Positions 17,028 to 25,937 are shown, counted from the first letter of the stretch. The stretch is 28,022 nucleotides of DNA from an uncultured Selenomonadaceae bacterium (GCA_910579115.1 CAJTSO010000022.1:1-28022), one strand, 5' to 3'. Program-made: numbers and translations. The notes: generated by a model from the sequence alone, not told the origin.

Positions 17028-17894
17028 GTGGAGCTTACAGTTAAGGTTCCCGGTTCTTGCGGTGAACTGGTGCAGGGGACACACCGGGGGACTCCCTATC
17101 TGATTACCTGCCCGATAAATCTTTACACTCACGTCACAATAACCGACAAACACAATAATATCAGCGGTCTCGGGGTAAAATCCCAGGCCGCATTGAAGAG
17201 AACTCTGGATTATTTAGGAAAACCCGATTTTGATTACGGTATAGCCCTCAGCTCAGAACTGCCTATTGGCAAGGGAATGGCCTCCAGCAGTGCAGATATA
17301 GCGGCAGTTTGTTTTGCTGTTGCCGCAGCTTACGGGGTAGAGCTTACAGCTCCAGAGGTCAGCAGAATTGCTGCCGGCATAGAGCCTACTGATGGCGTTT
17401 TCTTTGAGAATATAATCAGACTAAATCACATGACAGGCGAGTGCCTGGAAACGATGGAAGAATATCCTCGTTTGAAGATAGCGGTTTTTGATGCTGGCGG
17501 TGCAGTTGACACAGTATCATTTCATAAGAGAACTGATTTAGCTGAGCTTTCCATCAGGAATGAGCGGATAACCGACGCTGCCTTGGAGCTTATTCGCAGC
17601 TCCAGTTCACCGTCTGCCTGGGCAGAGGCGGCTACAAAAAGTTCACTGGCAAACCAGTCAATACTGCCAAAGAAAGATTTGTCAGAGATGATCAAAGCGG
17701 CAAGAGAACGCGGCGCGTTGGGAGTAAATGTTGCCCACAGCGGCACAGTAATCGGGATCCTGTTTTCTCCCGATACAGTCCAGGAGCATATTGATGAAAT
17801 TGCAAACAGACTGGCAGCGCTGTTCAGCCACCTGCATTATTGTGAAACTGTAGAGCTTACTTCCGGCGGACGAATAATGGAAATTTTAGATTAG
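17028..17894 (+). CDS. pduX: GHMP-family L-threonine kinase (PduX-like)
   Basis: PduX-type kinases make L-threonine phosphate, the precursor that CobD decarboxylates to (R)-1-amino-2-propanol phosphate for B12. The 288-aa product begins with VKVPGSCGELVQGT, a start motif shared by PduX-like proteins, and has the GHMP ATP-binding motif LPIGKGMASSSAD near residues 78–90; the C-terminal segment GVNVAHSGTVIGILF fits the GHMP fold. GTG 17028 follows TTGGAGTG. Its position directly before cobD supports threonine as the substrate; another GHMP kinase role cannot be excluded from sequence alone. It ends 11 nt before the ATG of cobD. Confidence 0.88.
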   Translation: MELTVKVPGSCGELVQGTHRGTPYLITCPINLYTHVTITDKHNNISGLGVKSQAALKRTLDYLGKPDFDYGIALSSELPIGKGMASSSADIAAVCFAVAAAYGVELTAPEVSRIAAGIEPTDGVFFENIIRLNHMTGECLETMEEYPRLKIAVFDAGGAVDTVSFHKRTDLAELSIRNERITDAALELIRSSSSPSAWAEAATKSSLANQSILPKKDLSEMIKAARERGALGVNVAHSGTVIGILFSPDTVQEHIDEIANRLAALFSHLHYCETVELTSGGRIMEILD

Positions 17895-17905
17895 TGGTGG
17901 AGAAG

Positions 17906-19007
17906 ATGGATAGATTCGTTCATGGTGGCAATATTTATGATGATTCCCCGTCAGGAATGAAATGGTTTGACTTTAGCGCTAATATCAATCCGCTTGGCCT
18001 TAGTGATTCTGTAAAAAAGGCAATATCTGATAAAGGAAATTGTCCACTATCCGGACCCTTCGGGGAAAAATATTAAAGAGGCGATTTCTGCTCATTATGG
18101 TGTTGATGTGTCGGAAGTCGTGCTCGGCAATGGCGCTGCCGAGCTTTTTTATGTTTTGATGCATACGATAAGACCGCAAAAAATATTGCTCCCGGTTCCT
18201 TCCTTTAGCGAGTACGAAAGAGCTGCTATTTCTTCAGGGGCATCGGTTGATTATTTCCGTATGTTGCCAGAGGAAGGCTTTCGGTTAAATCAGGAGGAAC
18301 TGATAAAAAATGCGGCAAATTACGATGCGGTGTTCATTGGGAATCCCAATAATCCAACCGGGTGCATTTTAGAAAGCGATTTTATAATCCGCTTGGTTGA
18401 AAGCGCTCCTGAAACTACTATCATCATTGATGAATCATTCCTTGATTTCCTTAAATCCGACAGCGGCTATTCCGTGCGAAACCAGGTCAGCCGTTACCAG
18501 AATCTTGTGGTTGTTGCTTCTCTTACAAAATTCTATGCTATTCCCGGGCTGCGTTTGGGTTTTGGTTTGATGAACGAACAGTTGGTGAAAAAAATAGACG
18601 TGCAAAAAGACCCCTGGAATGTTAATCTTCTGGCTCAAAAGGCGGGCATAGCCGCTCTTGCTGACCGAAAATACCAAATAAAAACCAGAAATTTTGTAGA
18701 CGCGGAAAGGGAATATCTTTTATTATCCTTGAAGCAGCTTAATCTGGGAATCAAGTTATTTACCTCTACAGTAAATTTTATACTGATGGATATTCAAAAG
18801 TGCAGTCTTCAGCATTCTAAATCAGATAGAATAACCGCGGAAGAAGTTGCAACTGCATACAGAGAAAACGGTGTTCTCGTAAGAAATTGTGATAATTACC
18901 CACTGCTTGGCGATACCTACATTCGTATAGCAGTCCGAACCAGAGAGGAAAATAATCAATTCTTAGAGATTACAAAACGGATTTTTCAGGAAAGTGATGT
19001 ATTATGA
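17906..19007 (+). pseudogene. cobD: L-threonine-O-3-phosphate decarboxylase CobD, split by a frameshift
   Basis: CobD is a PLP enzyme of the aminotransferase fold that makes (R)-1-amino-2-propanol phosphate. The first frame gives the CobD start (VHGGNIYDD, then FDFSANINPLGLSDSVKKAISDK) and runs into a TAA at 18074. The conserved IVHYPDPSG segment and everything after it (VVLGNGAAELFYVL, GNPNNPTG, DESFLDF, the PLP lysine in SLTKFYAIPGLRLGF, NYPLLGD) is in the +1 frame, open to 19007. The break lies between about 18015 and 18044. Spacing between VK and YPD is shorter than in the Salmonella enzyme, which suggests loss of 2 or 5 bases, although one extra base is also possible. ATG 17906 follows GGTGGAG. 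No other damage is seen, so this is either a recent mutation or a sequencing error. The stop overlaps cobC as ATGA. Confidence 0.85.
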
Positions 19008-19654
19008 CGAGAGTTATCCTTATTCGCCATGGTTTGACGGAATGGAATAATGCAGGAAGGTACCAGGGTCAATCAAATACGGATTTATCTAAAGACGGTT
19101 ATAATCAGGCGAAGCTGTTGGCAGAGAATTTTCCCGTTGAAAATGTGGACTGTATTTATTCCAGCGATCTAAAACGAGCCTTTGCAACCGCGGAGGCAAT
19201 CGCTCGCAAATTCAAACTTGAGGTCATTACTGATAAGGCATTTCGCGAACTGGATTTCGGTGATTGGGAGGGTTTGACCTACGAAGAAATCAATAAGGTC
19301 TGGCCGGAAGAGATTTCAAATTTTTTTGGCGCTCCGGAAAATCTGTCAATACCAAACGGAGAAACATTCACGCAACTAGCTGAACGTTCGGTAAACAGGC
19401 TCAAGGGAATAATAGCCGAAAACAATGGGAAAACAGTTGTGGTATTTGCTCATGGTGCAGTAATAAGGTCGATGCTGGCTACGCTGATGCACATCCCCCT
19501 GCATTATCTCTGGTCGCTCCGACAGGATAACACAGCGGTAAACGTGTTGCGATTTGACGGTGATTATGTTATGGTAGAGACCATTAACAATACAGCGCAT
19601 CTGGGTAAATACCTTTCCACGGGCATTGTCAAAGGTCAAAGCCCCAAAAAATAA
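19004..19654 (+). CDS. cobC: Alpha-ribazole phosphatase-like histidine phosphatase CobC
   Basis: CobC removes the phosphate from alpha-ribazole 5'-phosphate, or from adenosylcobalamin 5'-phosphate, in the last steps of B12 assembly. The 216-aa product has the histidine phosphatase motif IRHGLTEWN near the N-terminus, with YQGQSNTDLSKDG, YSSDLKRAFATAEAIA, the acidic ELDFGDWEGLTYEEI and the second catalytic histidine in VVFAHGAVIRSML. These are also found in phosphoglycerate-mutase-like proteins; the cob context, and overlap with cobD (ATGA), favour CobC. The next gene, aroQ, follows after 15 nt. Confidence 0.85.
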   Translation: MTRVILIRHGLTEWNNAGRYQGQSNTDLSKDGYNQAKLLAENFPVENVDCIYSSDLKRAFATAEAIARKFKLEVITDKAFRELDFGDWEGLTYEEINKVWPEEISNFFGAPENLSIPNGETFTQLAERSVNRLKGIIAENNGKTVVVFAHGAVIRSMLATLMHIPLHYLWSLRQDNTAVNVLRFDGDYVMVETINNTAHLGKYLSTGIVKGQSPKK

Positions 19655-19669
19655 ATGAGGATGATCAAT

Positions 19670-20134
19670 ATGGCAAATGTACTTGTTCTTCATGGTCCGA
19701 ACCTCAATCTTTTAGGAACCAGAGAACCGGAAATTTATGGTAGTACAACGCTGGCTGATATTGCGGCAATGCTAAAAAAAAGAGCCGCTGAAGAGGGTGT
19801 TGAACTGGTTTCTGTTCAGTCAAACTATGAGGGAAAGCTTGTTGATGAAATTCAGCAGGCAAGGGAAAATGGATTTGATTATATTATTCTGAATGCGGCG
19901 GCGTTTACTCATTACAGTATTGCTATCCGCGATGCCATTGCGGCCGTTGACGTGCCGGTAATTGAGGTACATCTCTCCAATATTCACACAAGAGAAGAGT
20001 TCCGCCATCATTCCGTCATCAGCGCCGTCGTACTCGGTCAAATCGCCGGCTTCGGATCAGATAGTTATATGGCGGCGCTTGAGGTTATTCTCAGCCGCTT
20101 GCGGGCTTCGGGAAAGACGGGAATGTCCTTATGA
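19670..20134 (+). CDS. aroQ: Type II 3-dehydroquinate dehydratase
   Basis: AroQ removes water from 3-dehydroquinate to give 3-dehydroshikimate in the shikimate pathway, as a dodecameric cytosolic enzyme. The 154-aa product has VLHGPNLNLLGTREPEIYG, with the catalytic arginine and tyrosine, NYEGKLVDEIQ, NAAAFTHYSIAIRDAI and the histidine of EVHLSNIHTREEFRHHS. ATG 19670 was chosen because GAGG lies 9 nt upstream; an ATG at 19655 begins right after the cobC stop but has no ribosome binding site of its own. The stop overlaps pepP as ATGA. The order aroQ–pepP–efp is common in Bacillota. Confidence 0.95.
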   Translation: MANVLVLHGPNLNLLGTREPEIYGSTTLADIAAMLKKRAAEEGVELVSVQSNYEGKLVDEIQQARENGFDYIILNAAAFTHYSIAIRDAIAAVDVPVIEVHLSNIHTREEFRHHSVISAVVLGQIAGFGSDSYMAALEVILSRLRASGKTGMSL

Positions 20135-21210
20135 TTAAAGACCGTATAAATCACCTGCGGGATTATTTACGGGAAAATAAAATTCCCGCTGTATTGATAA
20201 GCAAGGATGAAAACGTCCACTACTTCAGCGGTTTTTACGGAGATAGCACAGTGCTACTCATCACTGAAGAAAAGGCGTACCTTATAACGGATTGCCGCTA
20301 TATCGAACAGGCGCAGCAGCAGGCGCCCCTTTATGAATTGATAGAGCAAAACGAGGGGCTTATCAAAGTAAGTGCTGGTTTGGCAAAAAAAATCGGTGTT
20401 CGTTCTATTAGCTTTGAAGGAAGCTCACTGACATTTAATGATTATTCAAAGCTGGCAAAAGAACTTCATCCCATTAAACCGGGCATTTCCGTTTCCCTTG
20501 ATGAGTTGCGGGTTATAAAAGAAAGAGAAGAAATTGCCTGCATTGAAAAAGCCTGTGATATAGGTGACGATGCTTTTGAAGACATCATCACCTATATTAA
20601 GCCAGGAATGACTGAAATAGAGGTGGCGGCACGTTTAGAAAATACTATGCGCTGTCTCGGCTCGGAGAAAGTTTCCTTTACAACCATAGTCGCTTCAGGA
20701 AAAAGAGGCAGTTTACCTCATGGAATCGCAACAGATAAGTTGATTTTTGAGGGTGAATTTGTTACAATGGACTACGGTGCTGTATATAGAGGGTACCACT
20801 CCGATGTAACCAGGACTGTTTGCATCGGGACAGTTGACGGAAAACAGCGCGAAATCTATGCGGCTGTATTGTCGGCTCAGGAATTGGGGGTCTCTCTGCT
20901 AAAGCCCGGCGCTTCAGGAATAGGTGTTGACAAGCAGGCACGTCTCTTGTTGGAAAAAGCCGGATTTGCAAAGTATTTTGGCCATGGCCTTGGTCATAGT
21001 GTCGGTCTTGAGATACATGAAGAACCGCGCTTGTCACCTAAGAGCAATTGCGAAAGTCTTAAAGCGGGCACCGTTATCACCGTTGAACCGGGGGTATACA
21101 TTCCCGACTGGGGTGGAGTCAGGATAGAGGATACGGTTTTGGTTACCGAAACCGGCTCAAGGAGACTGACAAAAAGCAGGAGAAAACTTTTAGAAATAAA
21201 AGGTAATTAA
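20131..21210 (+). CDS. pepP: M24B-family Xaa-Pro aminopeptidase
   Basis: This metallopeptidase releases N-terminal residues next to proline, or cleaves X-Pro dipeptides. The 359-aa product has a creatinase-like N-terminal domain (to about residue 125) and a pita-bread catalytic domain. The five metal ligands are visible: D in MDYGAVYRG, D in YHSDVTRT, H in GHGLGHSVGLEIHEEP, E in VEPGVYIP and E in GVRIEDTV. Aminopeptidase P and prolidase (PepQ) cannot be separated with certainty from sequence. It starts in the aroQ stop codon and precedes efp by 27 nt. Confidence 0.92.
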   Translation: MIKDRINHLRDYLRENKIPAVLISKDENVHYFSGFYGDSTVLLITEEKAYLITDCRYIEQAQQQAPLYELIEQNEGLIKVSAGLAKKIGVRSISFEGSSLTFNDYSKLAKELHPIKPGISVSLDELRVIKEREEIACIEKACDIGDDAFEDIITYIKPGMTEIEVAARLENTMRCLGSEKVSFTTIVASGKRGSLPHGIATDKLIFEGEFVTMDYGAVYRGYHSDVTRTVCIGTVDGKQREIYAAVLSAQELGVSLLKPGASGIGVDKQARLLLEKAGFAKYFGHGLGHSVGLEIHEEPRLSPKSNCESLKAGTVITVEPGVYIPDWGGVRIEDTVLVTETGSRRLTKSRRKLLEIKGN

Positions 21211-21237
21211 AGGAATTATAACAGGGGAGAGTTTCAA

Positions 21238-21795
21238 ATGATTTCAAGTACAGATTTCCGCACTGGCCTTACCATTGAGATTGACAACGCAGTATGGCAG
21301 ATCGTTGAATTCCAGCATGTAAAACCGGGCAAGGGCGCGGCTTTTGTCCGCACCAAAATGAAGAATGTCGTTACCGGCGCTGTCATTGAGCGTACCTTCA
21401 ACCCGAACGAAAAAATGCCCCCGGCGCATCTTGAGACTCGCAAGATGCAGTATCTCTATGAGTCTGATGGAATGTATACTTTCATGGATCAGGAGACCTA
21501 TGAGCAGGAAGAAATCAGCAAGGAGCAGCTTGGTGATGCTCTTAACTATCTGCTCGAGGAAATGGAAGTTGCTGTTCAGTCCTACAAGGGCCGCATCATT
21601 GGTATCAGCCTTCCGAACTCCGTCGTTCTGGAGGTAACTGAGTGTGAGCCCAGCGTCAAAGGCAATACTGCGACTGGCGCAACCAAGATGGCTACCGTTC
21701 AGACCGGTTATGAGGTGCGTGTTCCCCTTTTCGTTAATGAAGGTGACAAGCTCCGTATCGATACTCGTACCGGCGCCTACATTGAACGTGCCTGA
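21238..21795 (+). CDS. efp: Translation elongation factor P
   Basis: EF-P enters the ribosomal E site and relieves stalling at consecutive prolines. The 185-aa length is standard, with a KOW-like N-terminal domain and two OB domains. The loop HVKPGKGAAFVRTK contains the lysine that is modified in the family. The C-terminal VRVPLFVNEGDKLRIDTRTGAYIER is conserved. ATG 21238 follows GGGGAGAG. Codons such as CGC/CGT for arginine and AAC for asparagine are more frequent than in neighbouring genes, as expected for a highly expressed gene. Confidence 0.97.
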   Translation: MISSTDFRTGLTIEIDNAVWQIVEFQHVKPGKGAAFVRTKMKNVVTGAVIERTFNPNEKMPPAHLETRKMQYLYESDGMYTFMDQETYEQEEISKEQLGDALNYLLEEMEVAVQSYKGRIIGISLPNSVVLEVTECEPSVKGNTATGATKMATVQTGYEVRVPLFVNEGDKLRIDTRTGAYIERA

Positions 21796-21802
21796 CTGCC
21801 AA

Positions 21803-21849
21803 GTCTAAATAAATATCCCCCGGCGTAGCCGGGGGATATTTATTTAGAC
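21803..21849. terminator. Bidirectional terminator shared by efp and rqcH
   Basis: A 22-nt arm (21803–21824) and its exact inverse (21828–21849) are separated by the 3-nt loop GTA. The inner stem CCCCCGGC/GCCGGGGG is flanked by an A/T-rich outer part that provides a T-rich run in either direction. The outer right arm contains the stop codon and the last valine codon of the minus-strand rqcH. It sits 8 nt after the efp stop. Confidence 0.9.
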
Positions 21850-23577
21850 TATAATTGTTTTTTGGTTCGTGAAAATGACAAAACCCGGTTTTGCTCCTGA
21901 TGGCTTTTTGACGTATTTGGCTCGGGTATAATCGACAGGAACATTACTTGACCCCTTTGCCTTGCTGTATTCAACCGCCAGCCTGGCAGCTTGAAGCAGT
22001 GTTTCTTCGGGAAGAAGCTGTGGAGTTAACCCTGCCTCGGTAAGCTTGATTATAACATGGGAGCCGGGAATGTCCTTTGTGTGAAGCCAAATATCATCCT
22101 TCTGGGCAATTTTGAATGTAAGACGGTCGTTTTGGCTATTGTTCTTTCCAACGAGAATTTTGATCCCATCAGGAGAAACAAAAGAAAATGGTTCTGAACT
22201 CTTCTGGGAAAATGGTTTCTTTTTCCCTTTTTCATTGAGGAGTCCCGCTTGGATAAGTTCACCGCGAATATCTTCAATTTCAATTGGCAGCGTAGAGGAT
22301 CCAAGGGAATTCTCAAGACCCTGCATATAGGCAAAATTCTCTTTTGCCAGAACTATCTGCTCACATATCAATTCTTTACCCCGCTTAAGCTTTGCATATT
22401 TTTTGTACAGGTTTTGAATATTTTCCCCAATAGGAATCTTTTTGTCCAGGGAAATACTGATTTTACCACTGCCGTATATATCATTTAAGGTTACTTCGCT
22501 ATCAGCATGATCCTTGAGAGCATACCGATATGTTTGAAGGTTATCAGCGCTTATTCGGTAAATCTCTGCATTGTCAGCCTGTTTAAGTTCATCTGATAAG
22601 GCGGTTATCTTATTTTGAAGGCGAAGAATTTCTGCTTTCACCAGCTTTTGAAACCGGTCTTTATCGGGAGGAATATAGCTGCCGATTACTTCGACCGCTT
22701 TTTCAGCCAGAGAGCTGAGACTGTCAAAGAAAACGGGGTCATTTGGCGCCTCTTTATGAGAAAAATAGTGTAAAGGAAATGCTGCCTGGGCTAAGAGCTT
22801 TCCATTCACATCAAGAACTATACAGGGCTTGAGATTGTCATAAGAAACGGCTTTAACAGTCTCTGTAAGAGAATCAGCCAAAGCAGAGCAGTCCAGATCG
22901 TCGAGATCATTCACTGTCATTGAGGCTGAAAGTCCGGCCGAGTAAGCAATTTCCTTTGCTGTGACCGGGCCGAATCCCTGACATACGGCAATAAGGGCCT
23001 TATCAAGACAGGTAGCATTGAAGGAGCGTACCCGCCGGACAATATCTTTCACCGGAGCGGTCAAAGGATCAAGTCTTTCAGCATCTGGAGGCGGGCAATA
23101 GGTATCGCCTGGCAGGACAGTGCGTATGCGGCTGGAATTATTGCCTACTTTCCTGAGAGCATCCGTAATAATACCGTCTGTGATAAGAATTATATTGGAG
23201 TATTTTCCCATAAGCTCGCAGACCAGGGATTTGGTGACAATTTTTCCTCCTGCCCCAAGAAAATCTACATCAATGATTATGATACGGTCTAAGCCATATT
23301 GCCTTATAGCCGCTATGCGTCCCGTCTCTATCTGCTTGCGTAAAACCATACAAAAAACAGGCGGCTCTGCCGGACTGTCAAAGGGATTCTTTCGACAGTA
23401 AACAATTGGATTTTGCGGGGAAACGGATAGGCAAAGGCAATATGTACTGCCGGGCTGTCGTACCAAAAGCTGTACTGTCTGCTTATTAGGCTGCGTTATT
23501 TTGTCTATGCGTCCCCCTGACAGCAGCCTGTCAAGCTCGTTGACTAAAGGACGCATAGAAAATCCATCAAGACTCAT
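21844..23577 (-). CDS. rqcH: Ribosome quality control protein RqcH (NFACT / fibronectin-binding-like)
   Basis: RqcH binds 50S subunits that carry an obstructed nascent chain and recruits alanyl-tRNA to add C-terminal alanine tails that mark it for degradation. The 577-aa product has NFACT-N (SLDGFSMRPLVNELDRLLSGGRIDKI), with D97-R98 in YGLDRII at the same numbering as the residues known to be essential in Bacillus RqcH, then helix-hairpin-helix-like and coiled-coil regions (about residues 290–420), and NFACT-R near the C-terminus (KIAQKDDIWLHTKDIPGSHVII). Older annotation as a fibronectin-binding protein (FbpA) refers to this family. The ATG follows GAGG on the minus strand. It converges with efp. 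Confidence 0.95.
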   Translation of the reverse strand: MSLDGFSMRPLVNELDRLLSGGRIDKITQPNKQTVQLLVRQPGSTYCLCLSVSPQNPIVYCRKNPFDSPAEPPVFCMVLRKQIETGRIAAIRQYGLDRIIIIDVDFLGAGGKIVTKSLVCELMGKYSNIILITDGIITDALRKVGNNSSRIRTVLPGDTYCPPPDAERLDPLTAPVKDIVRRVRSFNATCLDKALIAVCQGFGPVTAKEIAYSAGLSASMTVNDLDDLDCSALADSLTETVKAVSYDNLKPCIVLDVNGKLLAQAAFPLHYFSHKEAPNDPVFFDSLSSLAEKAVEVIGSYIPPDKDRFQKLVKAEILRLQNKITALSDELKQADNAEIYRISADNLQTYRYALKDHADSEVTLNDIYGSGKISISLDKKIPIGENIQNLYKKYAKLKRGKELICEQIVLAKENFAYMQGLENSLGSSTLPIEIEDIRGELIQAGLLNEKGKKKPFSQKSSEPFSFVSPDGIKILVGKNNSQNDRLTFKIAQKDDIWLHTKDIPGSHVIIKLTEAGLTPQLLPEETLLQAARLAVEYSKAKGSSNVPVDYTRAKYVKKPSGAKPGFVIFTNQKTIIV

Positions 23578-23795
23578 TGTTTACCTCATAAATGTGCAGT
23601 AAAAATATGGGGCAAGGAACAATTGTTCGCTGATAGTGCCCTGTAAATTATATGCTTATAATACCTCCATAGGTTATATCAACAATAACAAAAAATCAAC
23701 CGGAACTGAATTATAAAAGGGATTTCGCTAATTAATGACGAATGTGAATGTAAAACGGTATTCAGTATATTTGACAATCAGAGAGGTACATTATT
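23578..23795. promoter_or_regulatory. Divergent intergenic region between rqcH and the HAD gene
   Basis: This A/T-rich gap must hold promoters for both directions. On the minus strand, TTGATA (23677–23682) and TATAAG (23655–23660) are 16 bp apart and could serve rqcH; another TATAAT is at 23647–23652. For the plus strand no pair of good spacing is clear. GAGAGG before ATG 23796 is a normal ribosome binding site. Confidence 0.35.
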
Positions 23796-24446
23796 ATGAT
23801 TTTTCGTCATAAACTTGTCGTATTTGATTTGGACGGGACGCTTATAAATTCTTTGCCTGATATTTCTGCTGCTGCCAATAAAATGCTCTCCCAATATGGC
23901 AAATCGGCGCATACTGTTGATGAATATAAATTTTTTGTCGGAAACGGTTCCAAAAAGCTCGTGGAAAGAATCCTGCCTGATTTCACAGAAGAACAGCAAG
24001 CCGAAGCGCTGAAAATATATAAAGATTTATATCAGCAGAAGCTTGTAGTAAATACCGCGCCATACCCGGGCATTAGAGAGTTATTATTATCGCTGAAAGC
24101 CGAAGGTATAAAAATAGGTGTCTGTACAAATAAACATTATTCGGCCGTAAATGAAATACTGGGAAAAGTATTTCCTGAAATAGAATTTGACGCTGTTGCC
24201 GGAGAGAGGACGGGCATTCCTAAGAAGCCTGACCCGGCTAATGTCAATAATATTATAAAAGAACTTGACATTGATAAATCAAAAACTGTTTATGTGGGAG
24301 ACAGCGACGTGGATATGGAAACAGGCTACAGGGCAGGGGTTATGACGGTAGGGGTGCTGTGGGGATACAGACCATTGGAAAATATGATAAAAGCTGGCGG
24401 AAAAATTTTCATTAGCCAACCGTCAGCGTTACTTGATATATTATAA
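23796..24446 (+). CDS. gph: HAD-superfamily phosphatase, phosphoglycolate phosphatase-like
   Basis: The 216-aa product is a HAD subfamily IA hydrolase. HAD motif I is VVFDLDGTLINS (both aspartates present) near residues 8–19, motif II is GVCTNK with the conserved threonine, the conserved lysine is in IPKKPDPANV, and motif IV is VYVGDSDVDMETGYRAG. The helical cap lies between motifs I and II. Gph removes phosphate from 2-phosphoglycolate formed during DNA repair, but HAD substrates are hard to predict, and pyrophosphatase or sugar-phosphate activity is possible. It is 123 nt from the next gene and is probably transcribed alone. Confidence 0.85.
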   Translation: MIFRHKLVVFDLDGTLINSLPDISAAANKMLSQYGKSAHTVDEYKFFVGNGSKKLVERILPDFTEEQQAEALKIYKDLYQQKLVVNTAPYPGIRELLLSLKAEGIKIGVCTNKHYSAVNEILGKVFPEIEFDAVAGERTGIPKKPDPANVNNIIKELDIDKSKTVYVGDSDVDMETGYRAGVMTVGVLWGYRPLENMIKAGGKIFISQPSALLDIL

Positions 24447-24569
24447 TGTTATCGTGTCAGCCAAATGATTTACCGTCGCTTTTAATTGTTATGATTGGCT
24501 CGTAAATTCAACGGACCATGATATGCTTTGCTTTCCATAGTAAATATATGAAACAGGGGTAGTAACGCA

Positions 24570-25937
24570 ATGAAACCAGAAATACCTGTCAAACAGGGAG
24601 AAACCTACAGGCTGGAAATTACAAAACTGACAGATAATGCTGAGGGTGTGGCCAAGACAGATGGCTTTACTGTATTTGTCCCCGGGGCGCTGCCCGGGGA
24701 AATTGTGTCAGGGAAAATAGATCTGGTAAAGAAAAATTATGCCAGGGCGAAGCTGATTTCCATAGAAAAAGAAAGCCCCGACAGAATTAAGCCCCGTTGC
24801 GAACATTATGAAGTTTGCGGCGGCTGTCAATTGCAGCACCTATCCTACGAGGCCCAATGTAAAATGAAAAGGGCTCAGGTGGAGGATGCCCTTTGCCATA
24901 TCGGCGGCCTTACTGGAGTAAAGGCAGAGGATACCCTGGGAGCAGTTGAGCCGTGGTATTATCGAAATAAAATGCAGTTTCCGGTAGGGAAAAGCAAAGG
25001 AACAATCCGCATAGGCTGTTATGAACAGGGAACCCACAGGATCATTGATACCCCCAATTGCTACATCCAAAATGGTGGCAATAACATCATTGCCGTTGCT
25101 ATGCGGGAAGCAATCAAAAGATTTAATATTTCTGTCTATGATGAAAATAATCATTCCGGCTGTCTGCGGCATGTCATGGGGCGTATCGGCAAGAATGGTG
25201 AGGCTATGGTCGTCCTTGTTACGGCCACAAAGCGTCTGGAAAATGACAAAGCTCAGGTGAAATTTTTAAGGGATAGAATTCCTAATCTGGTAAGCGTATA
25301 TCATAATATTCAAACATATCATAACAATGTGATTTTGGGCAGAGAGACAAGATTGCTGTGGGGTAAATCAACGATTAGCGATAACATTGGAAGCTATGTT
25401 TACCACATATCTCCCCGGTCATTTTTTCAGGTTAATACAGCACAGGCAACTGCCCTGTATGAAAAGGTCCGTGAGTATGCCGGGCTTACAGGTAAGGAAA
25501 TTGTTATCGACGCCTATTGTGGAACGGGAACAATCAGCCTCTTTCTGGCAAGATATGCAAAGAAAGTTTACGGAATAGAGATAGTTTCCCCGGCCATAGC
25601 CGATGCAAAAAAGAATGCAAGAGACAACAATATCCGCAACGCTGAATTCATAGTCGGCGACGCTACAATCCATATGCCAAAGCTGTACCGCGAGGGAATA
25701 GAACCACAGGTCATTGTCATAGATCCTCCCAGAGCCGGGGCAACCCCGGAAGTACTTGATACAATGGCCAAGCTGAAGCCGGACAGAATAGTATATGTTT
25801 CCTGCAATCCGGCTACATTGGCAAGAGATTTGGCAATCCTTCTGCCAAAAGGATTCAAATTGGAAAAAGTCCAGCCGGTAGATATGTTCCCTCAGACCAG
25901 CCACATTGAGAGCGTAGCGCTAATTAACAGAAAATAA
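24570..25937 (+). CDS. rlmD: 23S rRNA (uracil-5-)-methyltransferase, RlmD/RlmCD type
   Basis: This SAM-dependent enzyme makes 5-methyluridine in 23S rRNA. The 455-aa product has an N-terminal TRAM domain (about residues 8–65), an iron–sulfur cluster site with C77, C83, C86 and C164 (CEHYEVCGGCQLQ and NTPNCYI-like context), the SAM motif DAYCGTGTISLFLA, VIDPPRAGATPEVLD, and the catalytic cysteine in YVSCNPATLARDL, ending with DMFPQTSHIESVALI. The Bacillus homologue RlmCD acts on both U747 and U1939; RlmC, RlmD or the dual enzyme cannot be told apart here. ATG 24570 has a weak CAGGGG upstream. Confidence 0.92.
   Translation: MKPEIPVKQGETYRLEITKLTDNAEGVAKTDGFTVFVPGALPGEIVSGKIDLVKKNYARAKLISIEKESPDRIKPRCEHYEVCGGCQLQHLSYEAQCKMKRAQVEDALCHIGGLTGVKAEDTLGAVEPWYYRNKMQFPVGKSKGTIRIGCYEQGTHRIIDTPNCYIQNGGNNIIAVAMREAIKRFNISVYDENNHSGCLRHVMGRIGKNGEAMVVLVTATKRLENDKAQVKFLRDRIPNLVSVYHNIQTYHNNVILGRETRLLWGKSTISDNIGSYVYHISPRSFFQVNTAQATALYEKVREYAGLTGKEIVIDAYCGTGTISLFLARYAKKVYGIEIVSPAIADAKKNARDNNIRNAEFIVGDATIHMPKLYREGIEPQVIVIDPPRAGATPEVLDTMAKLKPDRIVYVSCNPATLARDLAILLPKGFKLEKVQPVDMFPQTSHIESVALINRK

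Noticed and set aside
18030..18076. Programmed +1 frameshifting to join the two halves of cobD
   Set aside because: There is no known +1 shift signal such as a rare or stop codon at the shift point, and the spacing before YPD suggests missing bases; mutation or sequencing error is simpler.
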